Both the position numbers and the translations under genes were made by a program. 64,000 nt of DNA. Source: Fibrella aquatilis (GTDB lineage Bacteria; Bacteroidota; Bacteroidia; Cytophagales; Spirosomataceae). Of this stretch, positions 1 to 8,985 are shown one piece after another (within the stretch, counting starts at the first letter, position 1; each line of letters starts with the position of its first letter). The notes beneath the pieces are model-generated. The model saw nothing but the letters and a program-made list of their open reading frames with translations. It was not told where the DNA came from and did not search any database. The DNA lies in contig NZ_JAFMYU010000003.1 of the NCBI RefSeq assembly GCF_017353255.1, positions 124,001 through 188,000 of the forward strand. The letters are read 5' to 3'.

Positions 1-767
1 CTGACAATCTTGTTAGCTTCCGTTACCACGTTGGCGTAGTCCTGCATAGACAGGTAAACCCGCGTTTTCAGCGCAATAGCGGTGTTTTTGTGAGCGCGGG
101 TCGTGTTGTCGTTGGCCGTTGCGTAGGAGGCGGGCAGGGCAGCTTCGGCTTCGTTCAGGTCTTTCAGCACCTGCGTATACACCTCGGCTACCGTGTTCCG
201 CGCCAGGTTCGACTGGCCGGTGCCTTTGATGCCGTTCAGCCGCAGGGGCACCCCCGGTTTGGCCCCGTTGCCGTCGGCATAGGGGCGGGCGTAGTATTGC
301 AGCAGGCTGTAGTAGCTCAGGCCCCGAATCAGCTTGGCCTCGGCAATGTATTTGGCCCCCGCGTCGTCGCCTACCACTTTGGTACCACCCGCCGCCATAC
401 CGTCGAGGAAGATATTGCACTTGTTGATGGTCAGGTAAGCGTAATACCACAGGTTCTGCACTGCCGTGGCGCTGTTGGTGGCGTTGAGGTTCCAGACGTC
501 CGCACCCGTCACCAGGTTGGAGGTCTCGTTGATGAAGTGCTCGCCCCGAATGTCGCCGTAAACTACGTAGCGACCGCCGTAGAAGTTGCCGTCTTTCAGC
601 GCACCGTAGAGCGAGAGCAATTGCCCCTGCACCCGCGTGGTGGTGCTAAACGACGAGGCATCGGAAACCGATGTTTGAGGAATGGGGGTCAGCAGTTCGC
701 GGTCGCACGCGCTGACGCCCAGCAACAGGGCACCCGATAGGGTTGCCGTAAGCAAAGTATGTCTCAT
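1..767 (-). CDS. SusD/RagB family outer-membrane lipoprotein (partial, C-terminus off window)
   Basis: Nutrient-binding lipoprotein that caps a SusC-type TonB-dependent channel at the cell surface. Read from the ATG at 767 the frame stays open to the window edge (about 255 residues), so the C-terminal half is missing. The first 21 residues are a lipoprotein signal with lipobox VSAC; the following DRELLTPIPQTSVSD and the later helical repeats rich in Tyr (GLSYYSLLQYYARPY) are typical of SusD N-terminal TPR-like folds. It lies 128 bp downstream of the SusC gene, in the same direction, separated by a heptad hairpin. The substrate cannot be told. The family call is firm. Confidence 0.9.
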   Translation of the reverse strand, partial: MRHTLLTATLSGALLLGVSACDRELLTPIPQTSVSDASSFSTTTRVQGQLLSLYGALKDGNFYGGRYVVYGDIRGEHFINETSNLVTGADVWNLNATNSATAVQNLWYYAYLTINKCNIFLDGMAAGGTKVVGDDAGAKYIAEAKLIRGLSYYSLLQYYARPYADGNGAKPGVPLRLNGIKGTGQSNLARNTVAEVYTQVLKDLNEAEAALPASYATANDNTTRAHKNTAIALKTRVYLSMQDYANVVTEANKIV

Positions 768-787
768 AATGTTGTTGTGTCGTAATG

Positions 788-890
788 GACGCTGGATGTC
801 GGATATTGGAGAGTAGACGGGCCGCCGTAATTTTGATGGGAGACCATTGTTATTTCCGCGTCTACTATCCAAGATCCGATATCCAGTATC
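788..890. repeat. heptad-repeat hairpin between susC and susD
   Basis: Two imperfect inverted arms of about 32 bp (788-819 and 859-890). Each arm is a run of 7-base units of the GATNNNG kind (for example GATATCG, GATCTTG). It sits inside the SusC-SusD intergenic gap, where it could form a strong RNA hairpin and set the SusC:SusD ratio. That role is inference; the structure is seen. Confidence 0.75.
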
Positions 891-895
891 TGGTG

Positions 896-3800
896 TTAAA
901 ATCCGGCGCGGATGCCGAAGGTGATCGTGCGGGCGTTGGGTACCGAGTTGCGGTCTACACCCTGTCCGCTGGTGCTGTTTCCGCCGTTCGACGACACCTC
1001 CGGGTCAGGACCGGGATACTGGGTCAGGATGGCCAGGTTCTGGGCGCTGGCGTACAGCCGCAGGTTGCTGATGCTAAACCGCGACGTGAGGCTGGCGGGC
1101 AGCGTGTAGCCAAACGTTACTGTGCGTAGTTTCAGGAAATCACCCTTGAACACGTTGATATCCAGCGGAATAGCCGAGCCGTTCGATACGTTGTCGCCGA
1201 AAACGGGCTTGGGGTATTTCTTGCCGGCATCCCCTTCTTTCTGCCAGGCATCGGTCAGCACGTCGTTGGCGTTGTTCCAGAAACGCTGATCGTGCAAGCC
1301 CGCATTGGTGCCGTAATACACGTACATGCCCAACTGATAGGTGAGCAATACGCCCAGGTCGAAGTTTTTGTATTTGAAATTATTGTCAAACCCACCATAC
1401 TGTTTGGGTAGCACGTTGGCATACATCACGGCGTCGGCGGCCTGGGTGATCGACGTGCCACCACTGCCATTTACGTACTTCGTTTTGCCGTCGGGCGTGG
1501 TTGAGTAGTTGAACTGACCAGCGGGGGCGTAGAACTGGTAATACACGTTTTGTCCGGCCGAATTCACGAAAATGCGTTTGCCCGTGGTGGGGTCAACACC
1601 GCCCGTGCGCACTACCCACAGATAGCCCAGCGGGTAGCCCACCTGCGTCTGGTTGACCGTTTCCAGGCCCGACGTGGCCGTTTGCAGGGCGTTGAGGCCG
1701 GGAGCCAGGGCGGTCACTTCGTTCTTGTTGAAGGTGATGTTGAAATTCGACGACCACTGGAAGTCTTTGGTATTAATAATCCGGGCGTTCAATGATACCT
1801 CCAGCCCTTTGTTATACATGCTGCCCACGTTCTGCGGCGGATACACCACCCCCGACAGTGTGCCGGGAATACCCGTAGACGGTGCCTGCGCCACGTTCAG
1901 AATCAGGTTGTTGACGTCGTTGTGGTAGTAGGCCACTTCACCCGTGATGCGGTCGTTAAACAAGCCAAAGTTGACACCCACGTCGGTTTTGGTGCTGGTT
2001 TCCCACTGTAGGTTCGGGTTGCCCACGGTGTTGAAATTCAACGTCGACAAACCACCGTAGAGGCCGGAAGCGTAGATGGAGTAGGGCGAGTAGTCGCCGA
2101 TGCCGCCAATGTTGCCCACCTTGCCGTAGCTGCCCCGGATCTTGAAGCTGCTGAACACGCGGTCGAGCGAGGTTGCTTTCCAGAAATCTTCTTTGGTGAT
2201 CTCCCACCCGGCCGATACGCCGTAGAATGTCCCTTTTTTCTGGCCCAGCGCCGAGTATTCGTCCTGACGCAGGTTGCCGCTCAGCAGGTATTTCTCTTTG
2301 TAGTTGTAGTTCAACCGCCCAAAAGCAGAGAGCAGGTAGTTCTCGCCGTAGCCCAGATTAGATGGGTTGGTCGTTACCCAGCCTGCCTGAATGGTGCTGT
2401 AGGCAGGATCTGACAAGGTTTGGCGGTTCAAACCATACGACACAAACGTGCGCCGCTGCTGCTCCTGACCCACCAGCAAACTCACATTGTGTGCCCCGGC
2501 AAACGTTTTATCAAACTGCGCCGTGTTGGTCCAGAGCCAGGTTTTGTTACGACTAAAAATGCTCGATGCGTTGCCTGTCGACGAGTAGCCATCGCTCGAG
2601 AGGGGCGACTGGAAAATTTCGTTGTCGGCATAGAGGTAGTCAACGCCGTAGACGCTGCGGAGGGTTATCCAGCTCAGGGGTTTCACCTGCAAATACACGT
2701 TCGACTGGATGTGGTTGTTCTCCGTGTTCGACCGGTTCAGGTCAAGCTGTGGCAGCGGGTTTGGGTATGAAATGGCCGTGCCTGTGATGTTGTTGGCAAA
2801 ACCAATGGCCGACCCGTTGATGTTGTAAGTGCCGTCGTTGTTATAGGGAGCCAGGATGGGGGGTAGCACCAGCCCTACCCGGCCCAGACCGCTCGTGTTG
2901 TAGGCCTCGCCGTTCAGCGACCCCGACGTACCCGACGACAGGTTCTGCTCGTTGGAGTAAGCGATTTTGCCCCCAATTGTCACGGCTTTGCCTATTTTGC
3001 TGTCTACATTAAACAACACGTTGGCCCGATTGAAGTCGTTGCGGCGGATGATGCCCTGCTGCTTGGTATAGCCCGCGCCGAAGTAATAGTTGGTGTTTTC
3101 GCTCCCGCCCGATACGTTCATGGCATGGCTCTGCGATACCCCCGTGCGGTAGATGTAGTCGTACCAACGGGTGTCGATGGGGTTACCGTTGGCGTCGTTG
3201 GTTTGCTTAAACGTGGCTGTCGAGTTGGGGTTGTTGACTACGGCAGCCGTTTTGAATCCTACGTACTCGCTGGCATTCATCATCTTAGGCAAACGGTAGG
3301 CTTCTGAACTACCAATCCAGCCGTCATAATTCACTTTCACCCTGCCCGACTTGCCGCGCTTGGTCGTGATAAACACCACGCCGTTGGCGGCCCGGCTTCC
3401 GTAGATGGCCGTGGCGGCGGCGTCTTTAGCAATGTCGATGTTCTCGATGTCGTTGGGGTTGATACTCGCCAGTGGGTTGCTGGGTGCGTTGGTCAGGCCC
3501 ACGTCGCCTGTGTAGGTGGGAATACCATCGACCACGATTAGCGGCTGCGAGCTGAGCGAGATCGAGTTGGTACCCCGGATGCGGAACACGGGCGGGTTGT
3601 TCAACACGCCGTTGGGCACGGTAATCTGCACCCCCGCGCTGCGCCCGGCCAGGCCCGACTCGAAACTCTGAATGGGTGTCTGGGCAATGGCGGCCCCCTT
3701 TACCGAGGCAATGCTGCCTGTGGCATCCTGCCGGGTTTGGGTACCGTAGCCCGTAACGACCACCTCGTTGAGCTGCTGCTGATTGGCCACCAGCGTCACG

Positions 3801-4075
3801 TTGATCGTGGTTTGGCCATTGACAATCACTTCCTGGTTGGTGTAGCCAATGAAGCTGTAAACCAGCACCGCATTGGCCGGTGCATTGATCCGGTACGTGC
3901 CGGCGGCGTCGGTGGTGGTGCCACGGGTGCTGCCTTTTATTTGCACGCTCACGCCGGGCAAGCCGGCGGCATCGTCTGAGCCAGAAACGCGTCCGCTGAT
4001 AGTTATGTCCTGCGCCAGTATGGGCAAACAAAACAGTAAACTCAGCCAGACAACGTTGAGTATAGTTTTAAACAT
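896..4075 (-). CDS. SusC/RagA family TonB-linked outer-membrane receptor
   Basis: Outer-membrane beta-barrel that imports a ligand handed over by its SusD partner, driven by TonB. The protein has 1059 residues, normal for SusC. Residues 1-21 are a signal peptide; about 25-100 form a carboxypeptidase-regulatory-like domain (ISGRVSGSDDAAGLPGVSV); a plug domain follows from about 105 (VVVTGYGTQTRQDATGSIAS, then GTNSISLSSQPLIVVDGIP), and the rest is barrel strands ending in the aromatic residue of GIRAGF. The start at 4075 follows a Bacteroidota -7 box at 4120-4127. The downstream gene is SusD. The substrate is unknown, since no hydrolase of recognisable specificity lies beside the pair inside the window. 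Confidence 0.95.
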   Translation of the reverse strand: MFKTILNVVWLSLLFCLPILAQDITISGRVSGSDDAAGLPGVSVQIKGSTRGTTTDAAGTYRINAPANAVLVYSFIGYTNQEVIVNGQTTINVTLVANQQQLNEVVVTGYGTQTRQDATGSIASVKGAAIAQTPIQSFESGLAGRSAGVQITVPNGVLNNPPVFRIRGTNSISLSSQPLIVVDGIPTYTGDVGLTNAPSNPLASINPNDIENIDIAKDAAATAIYGSRAANGVVFITTKRGKSGRVKVNYDGWIGSSEAYRLPKMMNASEYVGFKTAAVVNNPNSTATFKQTNDANGNPIDTRWYDYIYRTGVSQSHAMNVSGGSENTNYYFGAGYTKQQGIIRRNDFNRANVLFNVDSKIGKAVTIGGKIAYSNEQNLSSGTSGSLNGEAYNTSGLGRVGLVLPPILAPYNNDGTYNINGSAIGFANNITGTAISYPNPLPQLDLNRSNTENNHIQSNVYLQVKPLSWITLRSVYGVDYLYADNEIFQSPLSSDGYSSTGNASSIFSRNKTWLWTNTAQFDKTFAGAHNVSLLVGQEQQRRTFVSYGLNRQTLSDPAYSTIQAGWVTTNPSNLGYGENYLLSAFGRLNYNYKEKYLLSGNLRQDEYSALGQKKGTFYGVSAGWEITKEDFWKATSLDRVFSSFKIRGSYGKVGNIGGIGDYSPYSIYASGLYGGLSTLNFNTVGNPNLQWETSTKTDVGVNFGLFNDRITGEVAYYHNDVNNLILNVAQAPSTGIPGTLSGVVYPPQNVGSMYNKGLEVSLNARIINTKDFQWSSNFNITFNKNEVTALAPGLNALQTATSGLETVNQTQVGYPLGYLWVVRTGGVDPTTGKRIFVNSAGQNVYYQFYAPAGQFNYSTTPDGKTKYVNGSGGTSITQAADAVMYANVLPKQYGGFDNNFKYKNFDLGVLLTYQLGMYVYYGTNAGLHDQRFWNNANDVLTDAWQKEGDAGKKYPKPVFGDNVSNGSAIPLDINVFKGDFLKLRTVTFGYTLPASLTSRFSISNLRLYASAQNLAILTQYPGPDPEVSSNGGNSTSGQGVDRNSVPNARTITFGIRAGF

Positions 4076-4119
4076 CGTTGTGTTAATGAAAACGGTTGAA
4101 AAAATGAATAATCGAACCG

Positions 4120-4127
4120 CAAAAGTA
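4120..4127 (-). promoter_or_regulatory. Bacteroidota -7 promoter box of the first SusC
   Basis: TACTTTTG on the minus strand fits the Bacteroidota consensus TAnnTTTG and lies about 45 bp before the SusC start codon at 4075. I do not see a convincing -33 TTG. The call rests on the motif and its position. Confidence 0.55.
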
Positions 4128-4417
4128 AATAGCGAATGAATTGCTCAGATAAATAATTTGGTATATTTCATAAAAGGCAGCGTTTTCTTTGTGCGACTAT
4201 TTTTCTAGATTAGTGCAGTTACTTATTTTTATTTATGTCCGTTATAATTTATAATTTGGTAAAAAATACTCAAGTGTTATTGTGAAAAAGAGTTTGAAAT
4301 TTATTGATGCTGTTTTGAGTGGAAACTTAGCTCAGTTCGTGAGTATAAATTAATGGGTAGACTGGGAAAAAGGGTTTGGAGGGATTGTGAGGGGTTTTTT
4401 ATGGTTTATTCTTTTGT

Positions 4418-4571
4418 GTGGCTTCGCGCTGTAGGTTGCTGACGCATAGCCCCGCGGCGGCGGACCGTCTCGACTGCGCTCGGAGTGACAACGATCTTGA
4501 ATCGATTTCTTAGGTTGAGTCTATTTGCCTGTCACCCCGAGCGCAGTCGAGGGGCCTAGAGCACGAAGCCA
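4418..4571. repeat. large composite inverted repeat upstream of the first SusC
   Basis: In the 587-base gap 4076-4662 an outer inverted pair (about 4418-4437 and 4553-4571, containing GTGGCTTCG) encloses an inner pair (4469-4490 and 4530-4551) containing CGACTGCGCTCGG. The GC-rich stretch CGGCGGACCGTCTCG between them resembles the core of other hairpins in this window. The rest of the gap, 4128-4417, is AT-rich and shows nothing else I can name. Confidence 0.6.
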
Positions 4572-4602
4572 CATCTCACAAAATCCCTCAAAAAACAAGG
4601 CG

Positions 4603-4637
4603 CAAAAAATGCCTCACAAGGTTGCAAGGCATTTTTG
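4603..4637 (-). terminator. rho-independent terminator after the membrane dipeptidase
   Basis: Inverted arms AAAAAATGCCT (in 4603-4614) and AGGCATTTTTG (4627-4637) with a 12-base loop, just past the dipeptidase stop codon at 4663 on the minus strand. The T-run after the stem fits an intrinsic terminator ending the minus-strand operon. Confidence 0.7.
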
Positions 4638-4662
4638 TAATAATCCTTATTTATACTCAACA

Positions 4663-5745
4663 CTACGTCCACAATTCGCGCAAAAAGCGCAGTGCATTTT
4701 CATGAAAAATAGCACTTATATCGTTCTCAGAATAACCACGACCTTTAAGTAATCCTGTCAGGTTTTGCACATCGGAAATGGTATCCAAATCGGCGGGCGA
4801 TTGTTCGAGGCCGTAGGTGCCGTCGAGGTCGGAGCCGAGGGCGCAATGGCGCGAGGTGCTGGTGAGCTGACAGATATGGTCGATGTGGTCAATGAGCGTG
4901 TCGAGGGTGACGCCCAGGGTTTTGGCTTCAAACAAAGCCCGTTGCGTCAGTCCCGGTTTCATCATCCAGGCATCCAGACAGCCGCCAATGATAGCGCCCC
5001 GTTCGGCCAGCCGCAGAATCTGATGGTCCGTAAGTTGGCGCTGATGCGGCACCAGCGCCCGGCAATTGTGGTGACTGGCCCAGACCGCTCCCTGATACAG
5101 ATCCAGCGCCTCGTCGAAGCCCTCGTCGGTGAGGTGCGTCACGTCGAGGATCATGCCCAGCCGGTCCATTTCGCGCAGCAACTCGCGCCCTATGGGCGTA
5201 AGCGGACCAGTCAACCCCGTGCCGGGGGCGTAGCGGCCTGTACTGTAGTGCGCCGGACCAATGGCTCGCAGCCCGTAGGCATACGCCTTTTCGACATACG
5301 ACACGTCGATGAGCGAATCGGCCCCTTCCAGGCTGAGGATATAGCCAATGGGTTTTTGTGCGTTCGGAATGGCCTCGTTCTGCCATAGTGCCACGTGCTC
5401 ATTCAGCGTAGCTAACGAGTTGATCTGGCGCATTTGTCCGTCGGCTTCCATAGCTTCGTACCAGGCCCGTTGCGCCTGCGTCATGGCCCAGGCCTGTTGC
5501 GGCGAGTTCCAGCCCGCGCCGGGCAATGTGCTGTCGGTCTGGTTGAACCGGGCAATCTGCGTGGCTACCACCAGCCCGATGTTTCCCCGCCGCAGATTGG
5601 GCAGCGACACCACGCCGCGTCCCCGGTCGGGCTTGTCGGTCATGCCGGTTTCGGCCTGCCGAATCGTGGTTACGGGCAACCGGTAATCGCGGTTCCATTC
5701 AATGGCGTTGAGCGCCATGTCGAGGTGGAGATCGATTGTAAACAT
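4663..5745 (-). CDS. membrane dipeptidase, peptidase family M19
   Basis: Zinc dipeptidase related to renal dipeptidase. Members cleave dipeptides, often with D-residues at the C-terminal side. The 360-residue length is usual. Seen in the sequence: the first zinc pair His7/Asp9 in IDLHLDM, the bridging Glu in LEGADSLI (about 121), further ligands in DVTHLTDEGF (about 201) and ASHHNCRAL (about 222), and the substrate-site LGSDLDGTYGL near the C-terminus. It starts at ATG 5745 and has no signal peptide, so it is probably cytoplasmic. It is last in a minus-strand run with a D-threonine-aldolase-like enzyme, which suggests a role in using D-amino-acid-containing peptides (inference). A terminator follows. 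Confidence 0.9.
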   Translation of the reverse strand: MFTIDLHLDMALNAIEWNRDYRLPVTTIRQAETGMTDKPDRGRGVVSLPNLRRGNIGLVVATQIARFNQTDSTLPGAGWNSPQQAWAMTQAQRAWYEAMEADGQMRQINSLATLNEHVALWQNEAIPNAQKPIGYILSLEGADSLIDVSYVEKAYAYGLRAIGPAHYSTGRYAPGTGLTGPLTPIGRELLREMDRLGMILDVTHLTDEGFDEALDLYQGAVWASHHNCRALVPHQRQLTDHQILRLAERGAIIGGCLDAWMMKPGLTQRALFEAKTLGVTLDTLIDHIDHICQLTSTSRHCALGSDLDGTYGLEQSPADLDTISDVQNLTGLLKGRGYSENDISAIFHENALRFLRELWT

Positions 5746-5753
5746 CTTTTTTT

Positions 5754-5787
5754 GAGTGGTAAGTGGTGAGTGCTAAGTGGTGAGTGG
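5754..5787. repeat. heptad tandem array without a long inverted partner
   Basis: Five consecutive 7-base units of the type RAGTGGT (GAGTGGT, AAGTGGT, GAGTGCT) directly upstream of the dipeptidase start. It has the same periodicity as the hairpin arms elsewhere but stands as a single array, and may be an unfolded or eroded member. Confidence 0.65.
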
Positions 5788-5815
5788 CGGTCCCGCGCCT
5801 GGGCTGGCGCGACGT

Positions 5816-5909
5816 GTTTATGTCATCCCGACGCAGGAGGGATCTACTTTCCTTCATGTATACTCTACGTTAGGAAAGTAGATCCCTCCTGCGTCGGGAT
5901 GACATAAAC
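5816..5909. repeat. perfect 37-bp inverted repeat
   Basis: Arms 5816-5852 and 5873-5909 are exact reverse complements around a 20-base loop. The arms contain CCCGACGCAGGAGGGATC. It lies between the D-threonine-aldolase-like gene (stop at 5952) and the dipeptidase. Unlike the other hairpins, it shows no clear 7-base period. Confidence 0.9.
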
Positions 5910-5951
5910 CGATGACAAAAACGCTTTAGCAACACGTTGCAAAACAGTTAT

Positions 5952-7031
5952 TTACCGGTTCCGCGCCGTAACGGGCCATTCGCCGGAGACAGCGCCGTTT
6001 CTGACCGGTAAGGCTTTTTCGTACAGGGCCACGGTGGGGCAGATGTGGATCGGTACGGCGTACCAGATCTCGCCGGGAGTATGTCGGCCCGTGTCGGGCA
6101 CACGAACAATCAGGTGTTCTTCGTTCTGACTAACTACTTTGGCATCAGACTGTTGTGGAAAAATCACGCGCGGTAACGGCGACTCCGACGCCACCGATTT
6201 ATAGCCCAGATCCAGCGTCAGCGTATGCTCATCTACGACCGAAACGACCCGCGTGAGCAGGACGGCGGCCAGCTGAAACGGAAGTTCAGGTATGGTTTGA
6301 GCGTAGCCTGCATCCCAGAAAACAAACGTGCCGGGGCTGGTTTGCAACCGTTCGGCATGGTGTTGGGCATGAATAGCAAACGTGGGCGAACCGCCGATAA
6401 TCAGGTTCAACGGACGATTGAATTCGTCCTGAACGGCCTGCCGAACGCCCTCGGCCAGCGCATAGGCAGCATCGGCCTGTTGTGTGCGTTGGGTGAGGTC
6501 CGTAGCATGAATGTGACCATCGTAGGCATGTACGCCAACACAGTTAATAGTACTAATATCAGCCAGTTCGCTAAACAACGTTGCTGCTTTCTGTGGTAAG
6601 ATGCCCGTCCGGTTCATGCCCACATTCAGGTCCACGTACACCTCAAGCGACTTTCCGGCAAAGACGTCTGATAACTGCCGGGCCGCCTCGATAGAATCGA
6701 TCAGGCACGAAAAATGGGTAGCGGGATACTGCTCGGTCAACGCCCGAAACCGCGCCATTTTCGGGCCAACCAGGGGGTAGGCCAGCAGCACGTCGGGCGC
6801 ACCGGCCTGCCCCAGCATGTCGGCTTCGGCAATGGTAGCGCACTTGAATTGCCGGATGCCCGCCGTCAGCAGCAAGTCTGTCACGGCTCGCATCTTGTGG
6901 GTTTTCACATGTGGCCGCAGCCGATCAGCTCCCCCCGCCCGGTCAATGGCCATCTGTATATTGGCCTTCACCCGGTCGGGATAGACCAGCAGCGCGGGGG
7001 AATCAATGGCAGAAACGTTGGTGATTTGCAT
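5952..7031 (-). CDS. D-threonine aldolase/D-serine dehydratase-like PLP enzyme (alanine racemase fold)
   Basis: PLP enzyme of the DSD1/D-threonine aldolase family, which cleaves D-beta-hydroxy amino acids to glycine and an aldehyde or deaminates D-serine. The 359 residues include the N-terminal PALLVYPDRVKANI, the PLP lysine motif RPHVKTHKM (Lys near residue 43), a central barrel with GGSPTF, and near the C-terminus IHICPTVALYEKA, whose His-x-Cys pair matches the metal site of the family. Start ATG is at 7031. It sits between an SDR and an M19 dipeptidase in the same direction, so a shared path for D-amino acids is plausible. Aldolase versus dehydratase cannot be decided from sequence alone. 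Confidence 0.85.
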   Translation of the reverse strand: MQITNVSAIDSPALLVYPDRVKANIQMAIDRAGGADRLRPHVKTHKMRAVTDLLLTAGIRQFKCATIAEADMLGQAGAPDVLLAYPLVGPKMARFRALTEQYPATHFSCLIDSIEAARQLSDVFAGKSLEVYVDLNVGMNRTGILPQKAATLFSELADISTINCVGVHAYDGHIHATDLTQRTQQADAAYALAEGVRQAVQDEFNRPLNLIIGGSPTFAIHAQHHAERLQTSPGTFVFWDAGYAQTIPELPFQLAAVLLTRVVSVVDEHTLTLDLGYKSVASESPLPRVIFPQQSDAKVVSQNEEHLIVRVPDTGRHTPGEIWYAVPIHICPTVALYEKALPVRNGAVSGEWPVTARNR

Positions 7032-7039
7032 GGAAAGAG

Positions 7040-7067
7040 TACAGTTAACTGCTCACTGATAACTGTC
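7040..7067. repeat. short heptad array between SDR and aldolase genes
   Basis: Four 7-base units (TACAGTT, AACTGCT and two variants) fill the gap between the two genes; the ends form ACAGTTA/TAACTGT arms around 12 bases. The SDR stop codon lies at its edge. Confidence 0.55.
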
Positions 7068-7801
7068 TAATATGTTGCCCGGCCGCCGCTGAGGTCGTAG
7101 CAGAAGCCGGTAGTGAAACTGTTTTGTCTGGATACGATAAACGCCGCCAGATGGGCCACTTCCGTAAGGGTGCCGCAACGACGCATCGGAATACGGTCGG
7201 TCATGTAACGCACTTGTGCGTCGGGGAGGGCCTCAACGAGTGGGGTCATGATCACGGCGGGGGCAATGGCGTTGACGGTGATGCCTGTTTCGGCGTACTC
7301 TTTGCCCTGCGCTTTGGTCATACCAATCAGGGCCGCTTTCGAGGCCGAATAGCCCAGCATGCCGGGGTTGCCCTCTTTGCCCGCGATACTGGCAATGTGC
7401 AGAATGCGGCCATAATCCTGGGCGAGCATGGCGGGCAGCACGGCTTTGGTAAGGTACAATGCCCCCCAGAAGTTCAGCTCAAAAACGGCCCGCACGTTCT
7501 CAAGCGGCATGAGGTGCGTGGGTGTCTGGGTCAGGCCCGTGATGCCCGCCGCGTTCACCAGTACGTCAATCTGCCCAAACCGCGAAAGTACATCCGCAAC
7601 CACATGATGCACAGCTATTTCGTCTGTCAGATCGACCGGAAACGATACGGCTCGTTCGCCTAGTTGGCTGGCCTCGGCAGTGACTGCTTCGGCGTTGAGG
7701 TCGAGCAGAGCCACGGTGGCACCGTCTGCAATGAATCTCTGGGCAATGGCCCGGCCAATACCCGATGCCGCCCCGGTTACAATGGCGATTTGGTTCTGCA
7801 T
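7067..7801 (-). CDS. SDR family oxidoreductase
   Basis: Classical short-chain dehydrogenase of 244 residues. The N-terminal Rossmann motif TGAASGIGRAIA, the NAAG motif (NAAGITGL), the catalytic Ser in HIASIAG and the YSASKAA Tyr/Lys pair are all present, followed by TVNAIAPAVI. An acidic residue at the end of strand 2 (LLDLNAE) points to NAD(H). It probably interconverts a hydroxy and a keto compound within the surrounding catabolic operon; the exact substrate is unknown. Start ATG at 7801, 76 bp after the upstream gene, the gap being filled by a hairpin. Confidence 0.9.
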   Translation of the reverse strand: MQNQIAIVTGAASGIGRAIAQRFIADGATVALLDLNAEAVTAEASQLGERAVSFPVDLTDEIAVHHVVADVLSRFGQIDVLVNAAGITGLTQTPTHLMPLENVRAVFELNFWGALYLTKAVLPAMLAQDYGRILHIASIAGKEGNPGMLGYSASKAALIGMTKAQGKEYAETGITVNAIAPAVIMTPLVEALPDAQVRYMTDRIPMRRCGTLTEVAHLAAFIVSRQNSFTTGFCYDLSGGRATY

Positions 7802-7815
7802 AGAATGGTGAAAGA

Positions 7816-7889
7816 GCGAAAGAGTGAATGGTGAAAGAGGTTTTTGCAGCGTTTCTAACGCGTCACTCTTTCACCATTCACTCTTTCAC
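7816..7889. repeat. heptad/octad-repeat hairpin overlapping the 3-hydroxyacyl-CoA dehydrogenase 3' end
   Basis: Arms 7816-7839 and 7866-7889 (24 bp, one mismatch) built of units such as GTGAAAGA and GTGAATG. Arm two reaches across the stop codon at 7878, so the last four codons of the upstream gene come from the repeat. The same unit type recurs in the next hairpin at 8852-8977. Confidence 0.8.
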
Positions 7890-8849
7890 AATCTTCTTCA
7901 CCACGTCGGCGGGGTAGCGGAGGGCCAGTTCGCGAATCTCGTAACTAAACCGTTCGAAGGTGCGCTGCCAGGCTTCGGCTTCTTCGGGAGTATAGGTGTA
8001 AAAACCATCGGCGTTGGCCACGCCGCGCCCGCCCCGGTCTACGATGTCCTGAATCAGTTTGGGCACGTCGGTGCGGGTGCTGAGGGTGGGCCAGAGGTCT
8101 TTGAGCACGTTGAGGTAGGCCGGTACGCCGGTGAGGTCCATCCACCGAAACACGCCCACGAGGGTCATCCAGTAGCCCGCGTTGTTGCGGCAGGCCCGGT
8201 CTACGTCTTCAATACTGGCGTAGCCGTCTTCCACCAGCGTAAACGCCTCGCGGTACATGGCGTACATGAGCCGGTTGGTGATAAACCCGCGAATGTCTTT
8301 GCGCACCAGCGTGGGTTCCTTACCCCAGTGGTGAGCTATGTCGTAGAAAAATTCGGCGTAGCGACTATCGGTTTGGTCGCCGCAGATGACCTCCAGAAAC
8401 CGCGTTGTGTGCGAGGGTTCGGCCCAGTGCAGCCCAATAAACCGCGCCGGACGGCGGGTGAGGCCCTGCAATTGCGTAATCGGGATGGCCGAGGTGTTGG
8501 AGGCAATGACTGCTTCGTCGTCCACCTGCACCTCAATTAACTCATACACCCGCCGCTTGATGTCGATGTCCTCAAGGGTGCATTCAATCACCAGCCGACA
8601 GGGTTTCAGGGCCGCATAAGCATCAGTGATGGTCAGGCGCTGAAGAAAAAAGTCGGGGTCCTGCGCCACAATGTCATGCTCAAGCAACTCGCTCAGGTGG
8701 TGCCTGATGCGCGGTTCGGCGGTGGTCATGTCGGCAGGAATGGGGGCTACGGCTACCACCGGGTGCCCCGCCATGAGCAGGCAAGTGGTGACGCTACAGC
8801 CCATCAGCCCCAACCCCACCACAGCCACAGGTATTGTTTCGGGAGACAT
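7878..8849 (-). CDS. 3-hydroxyacyl-CoA dehydrogenase family protein (short-chain hydroxyacid type)
   Basis: NAD-dependent dehydrogenase of the 3HCDH superfamily, 323 residues. The N-terminal dinucleotide motif is VVGLGLMGCSV; the middle carries ASNTSAIPITQL and the active-site His region FIGLHWAEPSHTTRFLEV; the C-terminal domain begins near RKDIRGFITNRLMYAMYREA. The single-domain size and HWAEP motif recall L-carnitine or L-gulonate dehydrogenases more than fatty-acid enzymes. It is part of the minus-strand operon with an SDR and a Gfo/Idh enzyme, which suggests successive oxidations of a hydroxy acid. Its C-terminal end (KKIVKE) is encoded by the adjacent hairpin arm. Confidence 0.85.
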   Translation of the reverse strand: MSPETIPVAVVGLGLMGCSVTTCLLMAGHPVVAVAPIPADMTTAEPRIRHHLSELLEHDIVAQDPDFFLQRLTITDAYAALKPCRLVIECTLEDIDIKRRVYELIEVQVDDEAVIASNTSAIPITQLQGLTRRPARFIGLHWAEPSHTTRFLEVICGDQTDSRYAEFFYDIAHHWGKEPTLVRKDIRGFITNRLMYAMYREAFTLVEDGYASIEDVDRACRNNAGYWMTLVGVFRWMDLTGVPAYLNVLKDLWPTLSTRTDVPKLIQDIVDRGGRGVANADGFYTYTPEEAEAWQRTFERFSYEIRELALRYPADVVKKIVKE

Positions 8850-8851
8850 AG

Positions 8852-8977
8852 GTGAAAGAGTGAAAGAATGAATGGTGAAAGAGCGAAAAGAAGGTTTTAC
8901 AACGTTCCTAACGCGTCAGCCGGAATACCGGACCACACTCTTTCGCTCTTTCACTCTTTCACCATTCACGCTTTCAC
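8852..8977. repeat. heptad/octad-repeat inverted element
   Basis: Arms 8852-8890 and 8938-8977 carry the words GTGAAAGA, GTGAATG and GCGAAAG on opposite strands but in a partly different order, so the arms pair only in blocks. It is the closest relative of the 7816-7889 hairpin and fills the gap between two co-directional genes. Confidence 0.7.
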
Positions 8978-8985
8978 TCCCTCCC